Notes: a model not told the origin generated them from the sequence alone. 64,000 bases of DNA from Bacilli bacterium (GCA_035326105.1 DAOKYO010000001.1:248001-312000), one strand, 5' to 3'; positions 8,279 through 18,022 are shown, counted from the stretch's first letter. Numbers and translations: made by a program.

Positions 8279-10910
8279 ATTCTTCTACTTCTTCAACTTC
8301 CTCTTCATCACTCGGGTCAACAACCGCGAATGATGATAAAGCTTCATTGTCTTCAAGGCGAATAATTCTTACTCCCTGCGTATTTCTACCGGTACGTGCG
8401 ACTTGCTCAAGCGAAATTCGAATAACAATTCCCGCAGCCGTAATAATGATTAAATCTTCGTTCCCATGAACGGCTCTGATACCTACAAGCTCGCCGTTTT
8501 TCTCCGTAGCATTAATGGTAATAACTCCCTTTGCGCCGCGCTTCGTCTCCCGATAGTCAACGAGAGGGGACATTTTCCCATATCCGCGACTGGTGACGGA
8601 GAGAATATACTCTCCTTCAAGCGAAGTGGTAAATCCGACGAGCTTTCCTCCGTCGACATCCATTCCCTTTACCCCCATTGCGTTACGGCCGATAGAACGA
8701 ACATCGCTTTCCTTAAACCGGCAAAGTTTCCCTTTGCTGGACGCAAGAGCAATTTCCGCCTCTCCGTTCGTGTGCTTAACCGCGAGCAACTCATCGCCTT
8801 CAGCTAAACTTATGGCAATTTTACCGTTTTGGCGAATTGAAGCAAATTCCGAAATGGAAGTCCGCTTAATGGTGCCGTTTACCGTCGCAAAGAAGAGATG
8901 ATCTCCTTCGCTGATATTGGTCGAGTCAATGCTAATGATCGAACGGACTTTTTCATCTTTTTCAAGTTGAAGTAAATTTTGAACCGGGATGCCTTTGGAT
9001 GTCCGGCTAAATTCGGGTACCTGATATCCCCGCAACCGGTAAACTTTTCCTCGGTTTGTAAAGAAGAGCACATCCGAATGAGTAATGGTATGAATAATAA
9101 TATCCACCACATCATCTTCCTGTGTCGCCATTCCCTTGATTCCCCGTCCGCCGCGGTGCTGAGTCCGGAAGGTATCCGGTGACAACCGCTTAATGTAGCC
9201 GTTCTTTGTTAAAGAGATAATAACATCCTCAACAGGTATGAGATCTTCATCGTCGATACTGGCAAGATCATTGCTGAGTTCAGTGCGGCGATCATCTCCG
9301 TATTTAGCTTTAATCTCTTCTAATTCACTGATTACTACCTCTTGAATATTATCGCGACTTTCAAGAATATGTTGGAACTTGGCGATGTTGGCTTCTAAAC
9401 CATTGCGCTCATTTTCCAATTTTTGCTCTTCTAATCCCGTCAATCGCCGCAGAGTCAAAGAAAGAATTTCTTTTGTCTGTAATTCAGAAAAACCAAATTG
9501 ACTCATTAAAGCCGCTGTGGCTTCATCGGGTGAACTGCTGTCTTTAATAATCTTAACGATTTCATCTATATGATTAATGGCTTGCAGTAATCCTTGAACC
9601 AAGTGATGCCGAGCCATCGCTACTTGTAATTGGTGATTGGTTCTTCGCCCAATGATCTCAATTTGATAATTTAAATACTCTTTTAACACCTCGTTGATCG
9701 GCAGGACTTTAGGTGCATTGTTTACCAAGCAAAGCATGATGATGCCAAAACTTGTTTGTAATTGCGTATTCTTGAACAATTGATTCAAAATAACTTCGGG
9801 AATAACATCCCGGCGTAATTCAATAACAACCCGAATGCCCTCTTTGTTACTCTCATCACGAATGTCGGTTATTCCTTCGATAACTTTGTCTTTGACAAGG
9901 TTGGCGATATTTTCAATCATCGTTGCCTTATTGACAATATATGGAATCTCCGTCACCACGATTCGGTGCTTGCCGTTATCTAATTCCTCAAAATGTGCTT
10001 TTGAACGGATGACAACACTTCCTTGCCCGGTTTCATAAGCTTTCCGAATTCCTCCCTTGCCAAGAATAATGCCGCCGGTTGGAAAATCCGGCCCAAATAA
10101 ATAACTCGTCATTATCTCTAACGGCGAAAGTTCAGGATCGTGGGCAATGGCGATAACCGCATTTATTACTTCCCGTAAATTATGAGGAGGAATATTGGTG
10201 GCCATACCAACGGCAATACCGCTGGAACCATTGACTAAAAGGTTGGGAAAACGCGAAGGAAGTACCTGCGGCTCCTTCTCCGTACCGTCATAGTTATCCA
10301 TAAAATCGACCGTATCTTGATCGATATCTTTTACCATCTCTAACGCGATCTTGCTCAAACGCGCTTCGGTATACCGCATAGCAGCGGCTTCATCACCATC
10401 TACACTACCGAAGTTACCATGGCCATCCACCAACGGATAACGCATGGAAAAAGGTTGCGCGAGACGAACTAATGTCGAGTAAATAGCCGAATCACCATGG
10501 GGGTGATATTTTCCCATGACGTCTCCGACAATACGCGCTGACTTCTTATAGGGTTTATCCGGAGTCATTCCGACTTCATTCATGCCATAAATAATCCGGC
10601 GGTGAACCGGTTTAAACCCGTCACGGACGTCCGGCAAGGCCCGCGAGACAATAACCGACATTGAATAATCAAGGAAGGCGGAGCGGACTTCGTCACTCAC
10701 TTCCACATTGCTTATTCCTCCGACAATGCCGCTGCGAATCGCATTGCTGACCGCATCCCCAAGATGCTCTTCATTAACATTCTCGCTATCTTCTTTTTGG
10801 TCTTCGTCCTTATTTTCTTCGTCTATCATCTCTTCTTCATCTTGAACGGGCGTTTCCAAATTTTCTTCGTCTTCGTCCGTCAAAGGCTTCTTTTTGTTCT
10901 CTTCATCCAT
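8277..10910 (-). CDS. gyrA: DNA gyrase subunit A
   Basis: 877 aa. The breakage-reunion domain has the catalytic Tyr in AAMRYTEAR (Tyr180, equivalent to E. coli Tyr122). The C-terminal wrapping domain carries the GyrA box QHRGGRG, which separates it from ParC. Two oddities: an acidic, low-complexity N-terminal extension of about 58 residues before the usual start of the family, and Ser (residue 145) at the position of E. coli Asp87 in GDSAIYSTLVR. The C-terminus is also acidic (DEEEVEEVEE). It lies 17 bases after gyrB and forms an operon with rlbA, recF and gyrB. Gyrase introduces negative supercoils into DNA. Confidence 0.98.
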   Translation of the reverse strand: MDEENKKKPLTDEDEENLETPVQDEEEMIDEENKDEDQKEDSENVNEEHLGDAVSNAIRSGIVGGISNVEVSDEVRSAFLDYSMSVIVSRALPDVRDGFKPVHRRIIYGMNEVGMTPDKPYKKSARIVGDVMGKYHPHGDSAIYSTLVRLAQPFSMRYPLVDGHGNFGSVDGDEAAAMRYTEARLSKIALEMVKDIDQDTVDFMDNYDGTEKEPQVLPSRFPNLLVNGSSGIAVGMATNIPPHNLREVINAVIAIAHDPELSPLEIMTSYLFGPDFPTGGIILGKGGIRKAYETGQGSVVIRSKAHFEELDNGKHRIVVTEIPYIVNKATMIENIANLVKDKVIEGITDIRDESNKEGIRVVIELRRDVIPEVILNQLFKNTQLQTSFGIIMLCLVNNAPKVLPINEVLKEYLNYQIEIIGRRTNHQLQVAMARHHLVQGLLQAINHIDEIVKIIKDSSSPDEATAALMSQFGFSELQTKEILSLTLRRLTGLEEQKLENERNGLEANIAKFQHILESRDNIQEVVISELEEIKAKYGDDRRTELSNDLASIDDEDLIPVEDVIISLTKNGYIKRLSPDTFRTQHRGGRGIKGMATQEDDVVDIIIHTITHSDVLFFTNRGKVYRLRGYQVPEFSRTSKGIPVQNLLQLEKDEKVRSIISIDSTNISEGDHLFFATVNGTIKRTSISEFASIRQNGKIAISLAEGDELLAVKHTNGEAEIALASSKGKLCRFKESDVRSIGRNAMGVKGMDVDGGKLVGFTTSLEGEYILSVTSRGYGKMSPLVDYRETKRGAKGVITINATEKNGELVGIRAVHGNEDLIIITAAGIVIRISLEQVARTGRNTQGVRIIRLEDNEALSSFAVVDPSDEEEVEEVEE

Positions 10911-10927
10911 TGTTATAGCGCTCCTTT

Positions 10928-13006
10928 CTAAATATCAAGATTTTTGACAAATTGAGCGTTAGCGTGGATAAATTCCCGCCGTGGTTCAACATTATCGCCC
11001 ATCAAATCATCAAATATTTGGTCGGCCTCCATCGCATCTTCAAGCGTGATCTTAACCAGCTTTCGATTGGATGGATCCATAGTCGTTTCCCATAACTGCT
11101 CCGCATCCATTTCGCCAAGACCTTTGTAGCGTTGGAACGGATACCCGGGACGTAATCCCAATTGTTTCTTTAAATCATCAAGTTGCCCATCATTATAGGC
11201 ATAATATGGCTTTCCCTTATACTCAACTTTATAAAGCGGCGGTTGCGCAATAAAAATATGTCCTTCGCTGATTAACTCCTTCATAAAACGATTGAAGAAA
11301 GTTAACAGCAGAATGCGAATATGCGAACCGTCAACATCAGCATCGGTCATAATCACAATCTTATCGTAACGAATTTTGCTGACATCGAATTCCGGATCAA
11401 TACCGGCTCCGATGGCGGTGATCATATTGCCGATTTCCGCATTGGCATAAATCCGCTTTTCTTGTGCTTTTTGTACATTGAGAATTTTTCCTCTCAAAGG
11501 AAGAATGGCCTGCGTTTCACGATCGCGTCCGTTTTTGGCCGAGCCACCGGCCGAATTACCCTCAACGATAAAGAGTTCACATCGACTCGCATCTTTACTC
11601 GAACAATCGGCAAGTTTGCCAGGAAGCGTCGTTATATCAAGTGCCCCTTTACGTCGAATGTTTTCTTTTGCGGCCCGCGCGGCAACGCGAGCGTTCGCAG
11701 CTAAAACAATCTTGTCCATCACTTGTCGAGAAATCTTTGGATTTTCAAGCAAGAAGCGTTCTAATTGCTCACCGACAATTCCGGAGACAATTTTTCTTAC
11801 TTCCGAATTTCCTAATTTAGTCTTTGTCTGCCCTTCGTATTGGGGATTGGGATGTTTAACCGAAACAATCGCGGTTAAACCTTCTAAAACATCTTCGGTT
11901 TTAAAATTCTCATCTTTTTCTTTTAGATACCCGTTATCGCGAGCGTACTTATTTAAGACCCGTCCAATAGCGAGTTTAAAACCTTCTTCGTGAGTTCCGC
12001 CCTCATGGGTATGAATATTATTGCAGAACGAATAAACATTCTGGGTGTAACCATCAAAATATTGAAGAGCCACCTCTACAAATATGTTGCCAAACTTACC
12101 GGCGCCAATTTCCGCCTCTTCTCTTCCTTCGCAATATATGACATTGGGAAAAAGCGGTTCTTTATTTTTATTTAACGCCAGGACATACTCCTTGATTCCG
12201 CCTTCGTAGCAATATTCGGCGACGATTGGTTCTTCTCCGCGGTCATCGGCAACAACAATTTTAATTCCCCGATTCAAAAAAGCCATCTGCCGGCAACGTT
12301 CACGAATCGTGTCATAGTCAAAAGTTGTCGTTTCGGTAAATATGGTCGAATCCGGTTTGAAAGTAACGGTCGTTCCACGATTAACAGAATTTCCAGTCTT
12401 CTTTAATTTTTCCGTCGGATGGCCGCCGTTTTCAAAACGGATAAAGTAGAGTCCGCCATCTTTTTCAACTTTAACTTCGAGCCATTCAGAAAGGGCGTTA
12501 ACAACACTGGCGCCAACGCCGTGCAGTCCGCCGGATACTTTATAGCCTCCGCCTTCGCCAAACTTGCCGCCGGCGTGCAGGACAGTATAAACCGTCTCGA
12601 CCGCGCTCACTCCCGTTTTAGCGACTACATCAACCGGAATCCCTCTTCCGTTATCGCTGACGGTAATCGTGTTGCCCTTATTTATGCTTACTTTGATCGT
12701 GTCGCAGTAGCCCGCCAAGGCTTCATCTATCGAGTTATCGATAATCTCCCACACCAAATGATGTAATCCGGCTGCAGCTGTAGTTCCGATATACATACCC
12801 GGACGCTTCCTAACCGCCTCCAAGCCCTCGAGAACTTGAATGTTAGTCGCCGTGTAATTTTCATCCGCCCGCTCTAATTCTTTCTCTCTTTTCAGTTCTT
12901 CTTGCTGTTCGGCTTCCCGCTTTGCGTTAGCTTCCGAGGCTTTCCGCTCTTCTTCTGCTTCCAGCGCCAACTCTCTCTCGGTTTTTTTCTTATCTTGAGT
13001 ACTCAT
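10928..13006 (-). CDS. gyrB: DNA gyrase subunit B
   Basis: 692 aa. The GHKL ATPase domain shows DNSIDEA, DNGRGIPV and GLHGVGASVVNALS. The TOPRIM domain shows EGNSAGGSAKNGRD and DADVDGSHIR. An extra N-terminal stretch of about 50 charged residues, probably a coiled coil, precedes the usual LEGLEAVRKRPGMYIG. The ATG overlaps the recF stop (ATGA) and has AGGAGG upstream. It is the ATPase half of gyrase and precedes gyrA in the operon. Confidence 0.98.
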   Translation of the reverse strand: MSTQDKKKTERELALEAEEERKASEANAKREAEQQEELKREKELERADENYTATNIQVLEGLEAVRKRPGMYIGTTAAAGLHHLVWEIIDNSIDEALAGYCDTIKVSINKGNTITVSDNGRGIPVDVVAKTGVSAVETVYTVLHAGGKFGEGGGYKVSGGLHGVGASVVNALSEWLEVKVEKDGGLYFIRFENGGHPTEKLKKTGNSVNRGTTVTFKPDSTIFTETTTFDYDTIRERCRQMAFLNRGIKIVVADDRGEEPIVAEYCYEGGIKEYVLALNKNKEPLFPNVIYCEGREEAEIGAGKFGNIFVEVALQYFDGYTQNVYSFCNNIHTHEGGTHEEGFKLAIGRVLNKYARDNGYLKEKDENFKTEDVLEGLTAIVSVKHPNPQYEGQTKTKLGNSEVRKIVSGIVGEQLERFLLENPKISRQVMDKIVLAANARVAARAAKENIRRKGALDITTLPGKLADCSSKDASRCELFIVEGNSAGGSAKNGRDRETQAILPLRGKILNVQKAQEKRIYANAEIGNMITAIGAGIDPEFDVSKIRYDKIVIMTDADVDGSHIRILLLTFFNRFMKELISEGHIFIAQPPLYKVEYKGKPYYAYNDGQLDDLKKQLGLRPGYPFQRYKGLGEMDAEQLWETTMDPSNRKLVKITLEDAMEADQIFDDLMGDNVEPRREFIHANAQFVKNLDI

Positions 13007-14088
13007 AGAAAATTCCTCCTAACAATTTTTTGAGTGGGTGTTACTTCATATACATTCACGTCACGACTATTGAAAGTGGTGGCGGTAATAAACACTTGTG
13101 TCCAATTTTTCAGTAAAGCTATCAGCCGCTGCTGGTGATCGCCGTCAAGTTCGCTCAGAACATCATCTAAGACCACTATCGGCCGCTTTTCCTTATTCTC
13201 GGTCAAATAGTAAGGCGCGAGTTTTAGCGCCAGCGCAACCAGCCTTTTTTGGCCTTGTGAACCAAATCGATCAATCGGCTTTCCACGAAAGTAAGTAACG
13301 ATATCTTCGCGTTGGATTCCGGCCCCTGTCGTTCGATATCTTAAATCGTTATCCAAGCTTTTTTTATAGACCTCTATCGCTCTTTGCTCATATTCTCCGT
13401 TTACTTCGACGAAAGGCAGATATTCTATTTTTACCTCGCCCTTCTCTTTAACTTCAAGATTTGCCATTAGTGAAGGCAAAGTCTCGTTTAACGAATCAAT
13501 GAAGTTTTTTCGATACAAAGATATCTGCTTAGCAAAGGTTATCATCTGCTTTGTAATGACGTCTATTGCCAATAAATCGGGATGATTTAACTTTAAGAGC
13601 CGATTTCTTTCATCCAGAAGCTTCTCATAGCGACTAAAGTAATCGAGATAATTACTTGTCAGTTTGGATAGTGAAGTATCGAGATAGCGTCTTCGAATTC
13701 GTGGCGAATCATTAAAAAAAAGCACATCTTTAGGCTCAAAGACTAAAACATTAACAACATCTTTCAGTTCACTGATTCTTTTAAGTGGAGTTCCGTTGAG
13801 GGAAATTTTCTTTCCGCCATTGACAAAATCAATTTGAAGCGTTTTTTTAAAAGGACCGTCATCTGAAAGAATCGCCTTAATGCTAGCTCCGGCTTCGCCA
13901 TCTTTAATCAATTCTTGATCGTTGCCAGTCCGAAAACTTCGGGCCAGCGATAAATACTGAATCGCTTCGACAATGTTGGTTTTACCGGCTCCGTTTGGGC
14001 CAACAATAACATTGAGCCCGGAAGGAAATTCAAGAGTCAAATCATCATAATTACGGAATTTATGAAGAGTTATGGTTTTAACGATCAT
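13003..14088 (-). CDS. recF: DNA replication and repair protein RecF
   Basis: 361 aa, the usual length. It has Walker A GPNGAGKTN at about residue 30, signature FGSQGQKRLVALAL and Walker B VVLDDVLSELD, an SMC-like ATPase layout. RecF helps load RecA at gaps. It overlaps rlbA by 11 bases and gyrB by 4 bases, so the three are probably translationally coupled. It ends in TGA, evidence for the standard code. Confidence 0.96.
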   Translation of the reverse strand: MIVKTITLHKFRNYDDLTLEFPSGLNVIVGPNGAGKTNIVEAIQYLSLARSFRTGNDQELIKDGEAGASIKAILSDDGPFKKTLQIDFVNGGKKISLNGTPLKRISELKDVVNVLVFEPKDVLFFNDSPRIRRRYLDTSLSKLTSNYLDYFSRYEKLLDERNRLLKLNHPDLLAIDVITKQMITFAKQISLYRKNFIDSLNETLPSLMANLEVKEKGEVKIEYLPFVEVNGEYEQRAIEVYKKSLDNDLRYRTTGAGIQREDIVTYFRGKPIDRFGSQGQKRLVALALKLAPYYLTENKEKRPIVVLDDVLSELDGDHQQRLIALLKNWTQVFITATTFNSRDVNVYEVTPTQKIVRRNFL

Positions 14089-14308
14089 CCGCTGTTATCA
14101 CATAGCTTGAGGAATCAACTTTGACGCACATCCCCGGAAACAACTTCCGACCACGTCGCGCATCAATCACTCCATCAACAAAAACAGAATGCCCTTGAAG
14201 GTAAGTTTTTGCTTCTCCGCCGGTCGCAATCAGATTAACTTTTTTAAGCAGTTGACCGAGAGTAATATACTCGCCTTTAACCAAGACATTTTGCGTGTTG
14301 TCAGCCAT
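14078..14308 (-). CDS. rlbA: S4-domain RNA-binding protein RlbA/YaaA
   Basis: 76 aa, almost entirely one S4 domain: ITLGQLLKKVNLIATGGEAK, then VFVDGVIDARRGRKLFPG. This small protein sits between dnaN and recF in many Bacilli (B. subtilis YaaA) and is linked there to ribosome assembly. Position and size match exactly. It overlaps recF by 11 bases. Confidence 0.9.
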   Translation of the reverse strand: MADNTQNVLVKGEYITLGQLLKKVNLIATGGEAKTYLQGHSVFVDGVIDARRGRKLFPGMCVKVDSSSYVITADDR

Positions 14309-14354
14309 ATTTTTTCCTCATTTCCCGACTTCTAATATTTTACCATTTTTCAAC

Positions 14355-14381
14355 AAAAAAGGGAATATGTAATATTCCCTT
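14355..14381 (-). terminator. Rho-independent terminator after dnaN
   Basis: A perfect 10-base stem (AAGGGAATAT / ATATTCCCTT, loop GTA) at 14359-14381 is followed on the minus strand by six T residues. It should separate dnaA-dnaN transcripts from rlbA-recF-gyrB-gyrA, at least partly. Confidence 0.82.
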
Positions 14382-14413
14382 GATAATCGACCTGTCAAAA
14401 TCAATTTTAAGGC

Positions 14414-15541
14414 TTAATATGTGCGAACCGGCGTGACAATTTGAATCTGTGAATCATCCTTATCGTTGCGAACGCTAAACGGCTTCATTTCGCCTAAAAA
14501 GCCCAGCATAACATCTTGACTCTTGCAAGCCCGAACGGCGCTGGCGACAAATGCGGCGTTAAATGATATTTCAAGTCTTTCACCGGTAAAGTGGAAAGTC
14601 TCCAATTGCTCGGTTGCACTTCCGTTTTGGGCAGACTTGGTTGAAACTTGAACCCCGTCAGTTTCGCTCATTGTCAGTTTTACAACATTTTCGCGGTCGC
14701 TGCTGCTAAGCAACGCCACGCGATCCATGGCCTTAAGTAATTCTTCCGAATTAACTTCAAGAAAATAGTTATAACTTCTTGGAATAATATTTTTGGTAGA
14801 AGGATATTCCCCGGCGATGAGTCGAGAATTTACGACCGTGCCATTAAAAGCGAATAAGATTTTTGTTTCTGAAATCGAAATAGTAACTTTTTCTTCATCC
14901 AAGCAAAGGCGGGAAATTTCTGAAATAACCTTAGCCGGGACATTGGCATTAAACTTAACTTCTTCATCAATTGTCGTTTCTTTGTGCGCAAGACGGGCAC
15001 TGTCCGTAGCCACAACCACCAGTTTGTTGCCTTCGGTTGAAAAATTCACCGCGGTTAAAATCGGCCGCTGTTCCTTTTGTGAAGCCGCAAAAGCGGTTTG
15101 GTCGACAATCTCGGCTAGTTTTTTACCTGCCAGGCTAAAAGTAACTCCAGTCGGATCTAAATCAATGTCCGGATATTCTTCCGGTTTAATTGAGTTCAAA
15201 CGAAAGTTTGATCTTCCGTCATTTATTTCAACGATTGTTTCATCAATTACTTCTAAGGTGATTTCATTACCGTCAAGTCTTCTTGTTATTTCAAAAAGAA
15301 TTTTAAAACTTACCAGTGTCGCTCCTGGTTGATAATTACGAATAATTTCGCTACTCCCAATCATGAACGGAACGACTGTTTTAATTGTAAGTTCGTTATC
15401 GGTACCGATAAGTCCCAACCCTTCGTGGTTTAATTCCAATTTAACATTGCGCATGATGGGAATCGGATGCTTGTCATTAATCGATTTCGAGATTACATTA
15501 AGTCCTTTTAAAAGTTGCTCGCGATTAATCGTCAGTTTCAT
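14414..15541 (-). CDS. dnaN: DNA polymerase III beta subunit (sliding clamp)
   Basis: 375 aa with the three-fold clamp organisation. It starts MKLTINREQLLKGLNVISKS and ends with the typical IQIVTPVRTY. It forms a ring on DNA that tethers the polymerase. The ATG has AGGAGG upstream. It sits 139 bases downstream of dnaA, as in Bacilli, with a DnaA box and an inverted repeat in the gap. Confidence 0.98.
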   Translation of the reverse strand: MKLTINREQLLKGLNVISKSINDKHPIPIMRNVKLELNHEGLGLIGTDNELTIKTVVPFMIGSSEIIRNYQPGATLVSFKILFEITRRLDGNEITLEVIDETIVEINDGRSNFRLNSIKPEEYPDIDLDPTGVTFSLAGKKLAEIVDQTAFAASQKEQRPILTAVNFSTEGNKLVVVATDSARLAHKETTIDEEVKFNANVPAKVISEISRLCLDEEKVTISISETKILFAFNGTVVNSRLIAGEYPSTKNIIPRSYNYFLEVNSEELLKAMDRVALLSSSDRENVVKLTMSETDGVQVSTKSAQNGSATEQLETFHFTGERLEISFNAAFVASAVRACKSQDVMLGFLGEMKPFSVRNDKDDSQIQIVTPVRTY

Positions 15542-15591
15542 TTATGTATTCCTCCTAAAGAAATAACAATAATAATAAGGGGTGTGAATTA

Positions 15592-15600
15592 TGTGGAAAA
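15592..15600 (-). promoter_or_regulatory. DnaA box between dnaA and dnaN
   Basis: TGTGGAAAA (complement TTTTCCACA) lies 51 bases upstream of dnaN. DnaA boxes on both sides of dnaA are typical of Bacilli bipartite origins. A single box could also regulate dnaN. Confidence 0.6.
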
Positions 15601-15661
15601 CTTACATTTGTACCCGATATTCAATACTCTTATTCTACCATAATTAAGTGTTGATTGATAC

Positions 15662-15682
15662 AGTCTTTATTATATAAAGACT
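15662..15682. repeat. Perfect hairpin at the dnaA stop codon
   Basis: AGTCTTTAT, loop TAT, ATAAAGACT: a 9-base stem touching the dnaA stop. No T-run follows on the minus strand, so it is more likely an mRNA-stability or processing structure than a strong terminator. Confidence 0.5.
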
Positions 15683-17039
15683 AGTTTTTTAGACGCTTTT
15701 TTAATTCGTTAACAGCTAAAGAAAAATCGCTATTACTTTTCAACTGTTTTTCCACTTTTTCAATAGCGTTTATCACCGTCGAATGATCTTTACCCCCAAA
15801 TGATTGACCAATCTTTTGAAAAGGGACATCAAGCAAGCTTCTAATCAGGTACATTGATATATGTCTAGCCATAGCAATTTGGCTGGTCCGACTACGTCCG
15901 ATAAGTTGGGCGGGAGTTAAGTTGTAGTAATCAGCTACCGTATTAATTACCTTAGTTTCGCTCAGTTTTGTTTTTGCATCGCTGACGTTAATAAGCGACT
16001 GGACGGATTCTAAAGCGACATCCATGGTAATTTGACTGGTTTCTTTGATGTTAATAATGTAAAAAAGAAGGCGATTTAACGCTCCTTCTAATTCCCGAAT
16101 GTTGGATGAAAATTTTTCGGCAAAAAAGCGTATAACTTCGGGATCAAAACGATTAAGATCCAAACCGTTTGCCTCAATTTTCTTTTTAAGAATCTCCTGT
16201 GACGTGCTTAAATCAGGTTGCGAGATATTGATTGCAAGCCCACTACCGAAACGAGATACAAGCCTTGATTCAAGACCTTTTAATTCACTTGGATGCCGAT
16301 CACTTGTCAAAACAATCTGCTTATCGGAATTTACTAGTGCGTTAAAAATATGGAAAAACATTTCCTCAGTTTTTGTTTTATCGGCTAAGAACTGAATATC
16401 ATCAACAAGAAGGACATCAATTCCCTTGAAAAAATCCTTCAGTGTTTCTGATTCCTTATCGCCATGGACATAGCGGATAAATTCGTCGACAAAATCGTCG
16501 GTTGTTATGTATAAGATTTTTAAAACCGGGGCGTGTTCCCGAATGTAATTCCCAATCGCATGTAAAAGATGGGTTTTTCCTAAGCCACTCTGAGAGTAAA
16601 TGAATAGAGGATTGAACATTTTTCCAGGATTAGAGGCAATCATTAACGCAGCTTGAGAAGCTTCAAGGTTAGAAGGTCCGACGACAAAATTATCAAAAGT
16701 ATACTTGGGGTTAACGTAAGAGGTCGAAAAGAAACTTGATTTTTCTTCAACAGGCTTATCGTTAATGCTAGGAATGTCGTTTTCCTGAACAAATTTCAAC
16801 TTGAAAGTTGATTGGGTTACTTCGGAAACCGATTCATTAATTAAGTCGGAATACCGTGTGCTTAAAAGATTTGCCGCCAGACCGCTGTTGACGACGATAA
16901 GCATCGCATCGCCATCGATTCGATAAATATAACTCCCCGAAAAAAACGAGTCATAAATATGTCGGTCACTCAGCTTTGCCTGAATGTGGGATAAGATTCT
17001 TTCCCAAAGTTGGGCAATCTCACTGATTGATTTAACCAT
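15681..17039 (-). CDS. dnaA: Chromosomal replication initiator DnaA
   Basis: The AAA+ domain has Walker A SGLGKTHLL and Walker B VLLVDDIQFL. The C-terminal DNA-binding domain has the signature GGKDHSTVINA. Starting at the ATG at 17039 gives 452 aa (MVKSISEIAQLWERIL). Upstream in-frame ATGs at 17045 and 17096 exist, but AAAGAGG lies seven bases before the chosen one. DnaA binds the boxes in the adjacent origin. A near-consensus box (ATATCCACA, 17074-17082) in its own leader suggests autoregulation, and TGTTAAAAT (complement at 17066-17074) could be an extended -10. Confidence 0.98.
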   Translation of the reverse strand: MVKSISEIAQLWERILSHIQAKLSDRHIYDSFFSGSYIYRIDGDAMLIVVNSGLAANLLSTRYSDLINESVSEVTQSTFKLKFVQENDIPSINDKPVEEKSSFFSTSYVNPKYTFDNFVVGPSNLEASQAALMIASNPGKMFNPLFIYSQSGLGKTHLLHAIGNYIREHAPVLKILYITTDDFVDEFIRYVHGDKESETLKDFFKGIDVLLVDDIQFLADKTKTEEMFFHIFNALVNSDKQIVLTSDRHPSELKGLESRLVSRFGSGLAINISQPDLSTSQEILKKKIEANGLDLNRFDPEVIRFFAEKFSSNIRELEGALNRLLFYIINIKETSQITMDVALESVQSLINVSDAKTKLSETKVINTVADYYNLTPAQLIGRSRTSQIAMARHISMYLIRSLLDVPFQKIGQSFGGKDHSTVINAIEKVEKQLKSNSDFSLAVNELKKRLKN

Positions 17040-17458
17040 ATACATACCTCTTTGTTTGCAGGTAAATTTTAACATATCCACAATAAGAAAATTCATACAT
17101 TTGACAATAGATTATTTTATCCACAAAATTTAACCTAAAAACGGCAGTAAAAAAGCACTTTTCCACAGTTTCCACAAAATTTTATTGTGGAAAACTTTGT
17201 GGAAAACTTTTACACGGTGGACTTTGTGGCAATTTTTATATTTTTTCCACAGCATAAAACTTTTTCCACACCGATAAAACACTGATAAATAAAAGATAAT
17301 TAAATGTTTTCCACCGGAAAATTTTTTTGTTTCTTCAGACTGTGGAAAAGTTGTTTTTACACTTTATATCGTGGCTTTTTACCACGAAAAACACACTTTT
17401 TAATAAAAAAACTCAAAAAAAACGCTAAAATTGTGAAAAACAAATATGGATATGCATA
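17040..17458. other. Chromosomal replication origin (oriC)
   Basis: The non-coding, AT-rich interval upstream of dnaA. DnaA boxes seen directly: TTATCCACA at 17117-17125; TTTTCCACA at 17159-17167, 17243-17251 and 17262-17270; inverted copies at 17186-17194, 17198-17206 and 17341-17349; near matches at 17074-17082, 17168-17176 and 17307-17315. The stretch from about 17271 to 17458 is very AT-rich with GATAA repeats and is the likely unwinding region. Gene strands switch across this interval (minus to the left, mainly plus to the right), as expected for an origin. Confidence 0.95.
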
Positions 17459-17983
17459 TTATTTCTTTTTCCAATGTTCACTGATAAAGTCGTTTCTACT
17501 GGAAAAAGCTTCATTTTCTTCAAAACGAAGGGGATTCTTTTTATAGAAATCTTGATGATAGTCTTCGGCAAGATAAAAGACGGTCGCAGGAAGAATTCTT
17601 GTTACGATTGGACATTTGAATAAACCGCTTTCGGACAAAGCTTTTTTTGATTCATTAGCGATTTCTTTTTGCGACTCTGAAGTATAAAAAATGGCTGATA
17701 AGTAGTTGCTTCCTCTATCCTCAAATTGTCCTCCAGTGTCAGTTGGATCTATTTGTCGCCAAAATATGTCAAGAAGAGTGGAATATGCGATTTGCTCATT
17801 GTCAAAGGTAATCCGCACAGCCTCGACATGGCCGGTCTTTTTTGAACAAACTTCCTCGTAGGTTGGATTGATGGTATGCCCTCCCGTATAACCGGACTCT
17901 ACTTTTATTACACCCTGGTAGCGATCAAAAGGCTTTACCATACACCAGAAGCAGCCTCCAGCAAAAATTGCGGTCTCAATCAT
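17459..17983 (-). CDS. msrA: Peptide methionine-S-sulfoxide reductase A
   Basis: 174 aa from the ATG at 17983, which has GGGAGG seven bases upstream; an in-frame start five codons earlier lacks that spacing. The active-site Cys is in FAGGCFWC (Cys11), followed by SGYTGGHTINPTYEEVC and the GHVEAV and DPTD motifs. It repairs oxidised methionine. It stands alone between oriC and rpmH and ends at the edge of the origin, an unusual insertion into a conserved neighbourhood. Confidence 0.95.
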   Translation of the reverse strand: MIETAIFAGGCFWCMVKPFDRYQGVIKVESGYTGGHTINPTYEEVCSKKTGHVEAVRITFDNEQIAYSTLLDIFWRQIDPTDTGGQFEDRGSNYLSAIFYTSESQKEIANESKKALSESGLFKCPIVTRILPATVFYLAEDYHQDFYKKNPLRFEENEAFSSRNDFISEHWKKK

Positions 17984-18022
17984 GAAAATACCTCCCAAAA
18001 AGATATTAAAGTCAGTAATTGT

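Noticed and set aside
11478..11993. 171-codon plus-strand frame inside gyrB
   Set aside because: It is antisense to a strongly conserved gene, with no plausible domain; a shadow of gyrB.
14793..15332. 179-codon plus-strand frame inside dnaN
   Set aside because: Antisense to dnaN, low-complexity Ser/Thr/Leu composition, no ribosome-binding site.
17304..17546. 80-codon plus-strand frame over oriC and the msrA 3' end
   Set aside because: It covers DnaA boxes and the AT-rich unwinding region; the Phe/Lys-rich composition is a by-product of A/T tracts.
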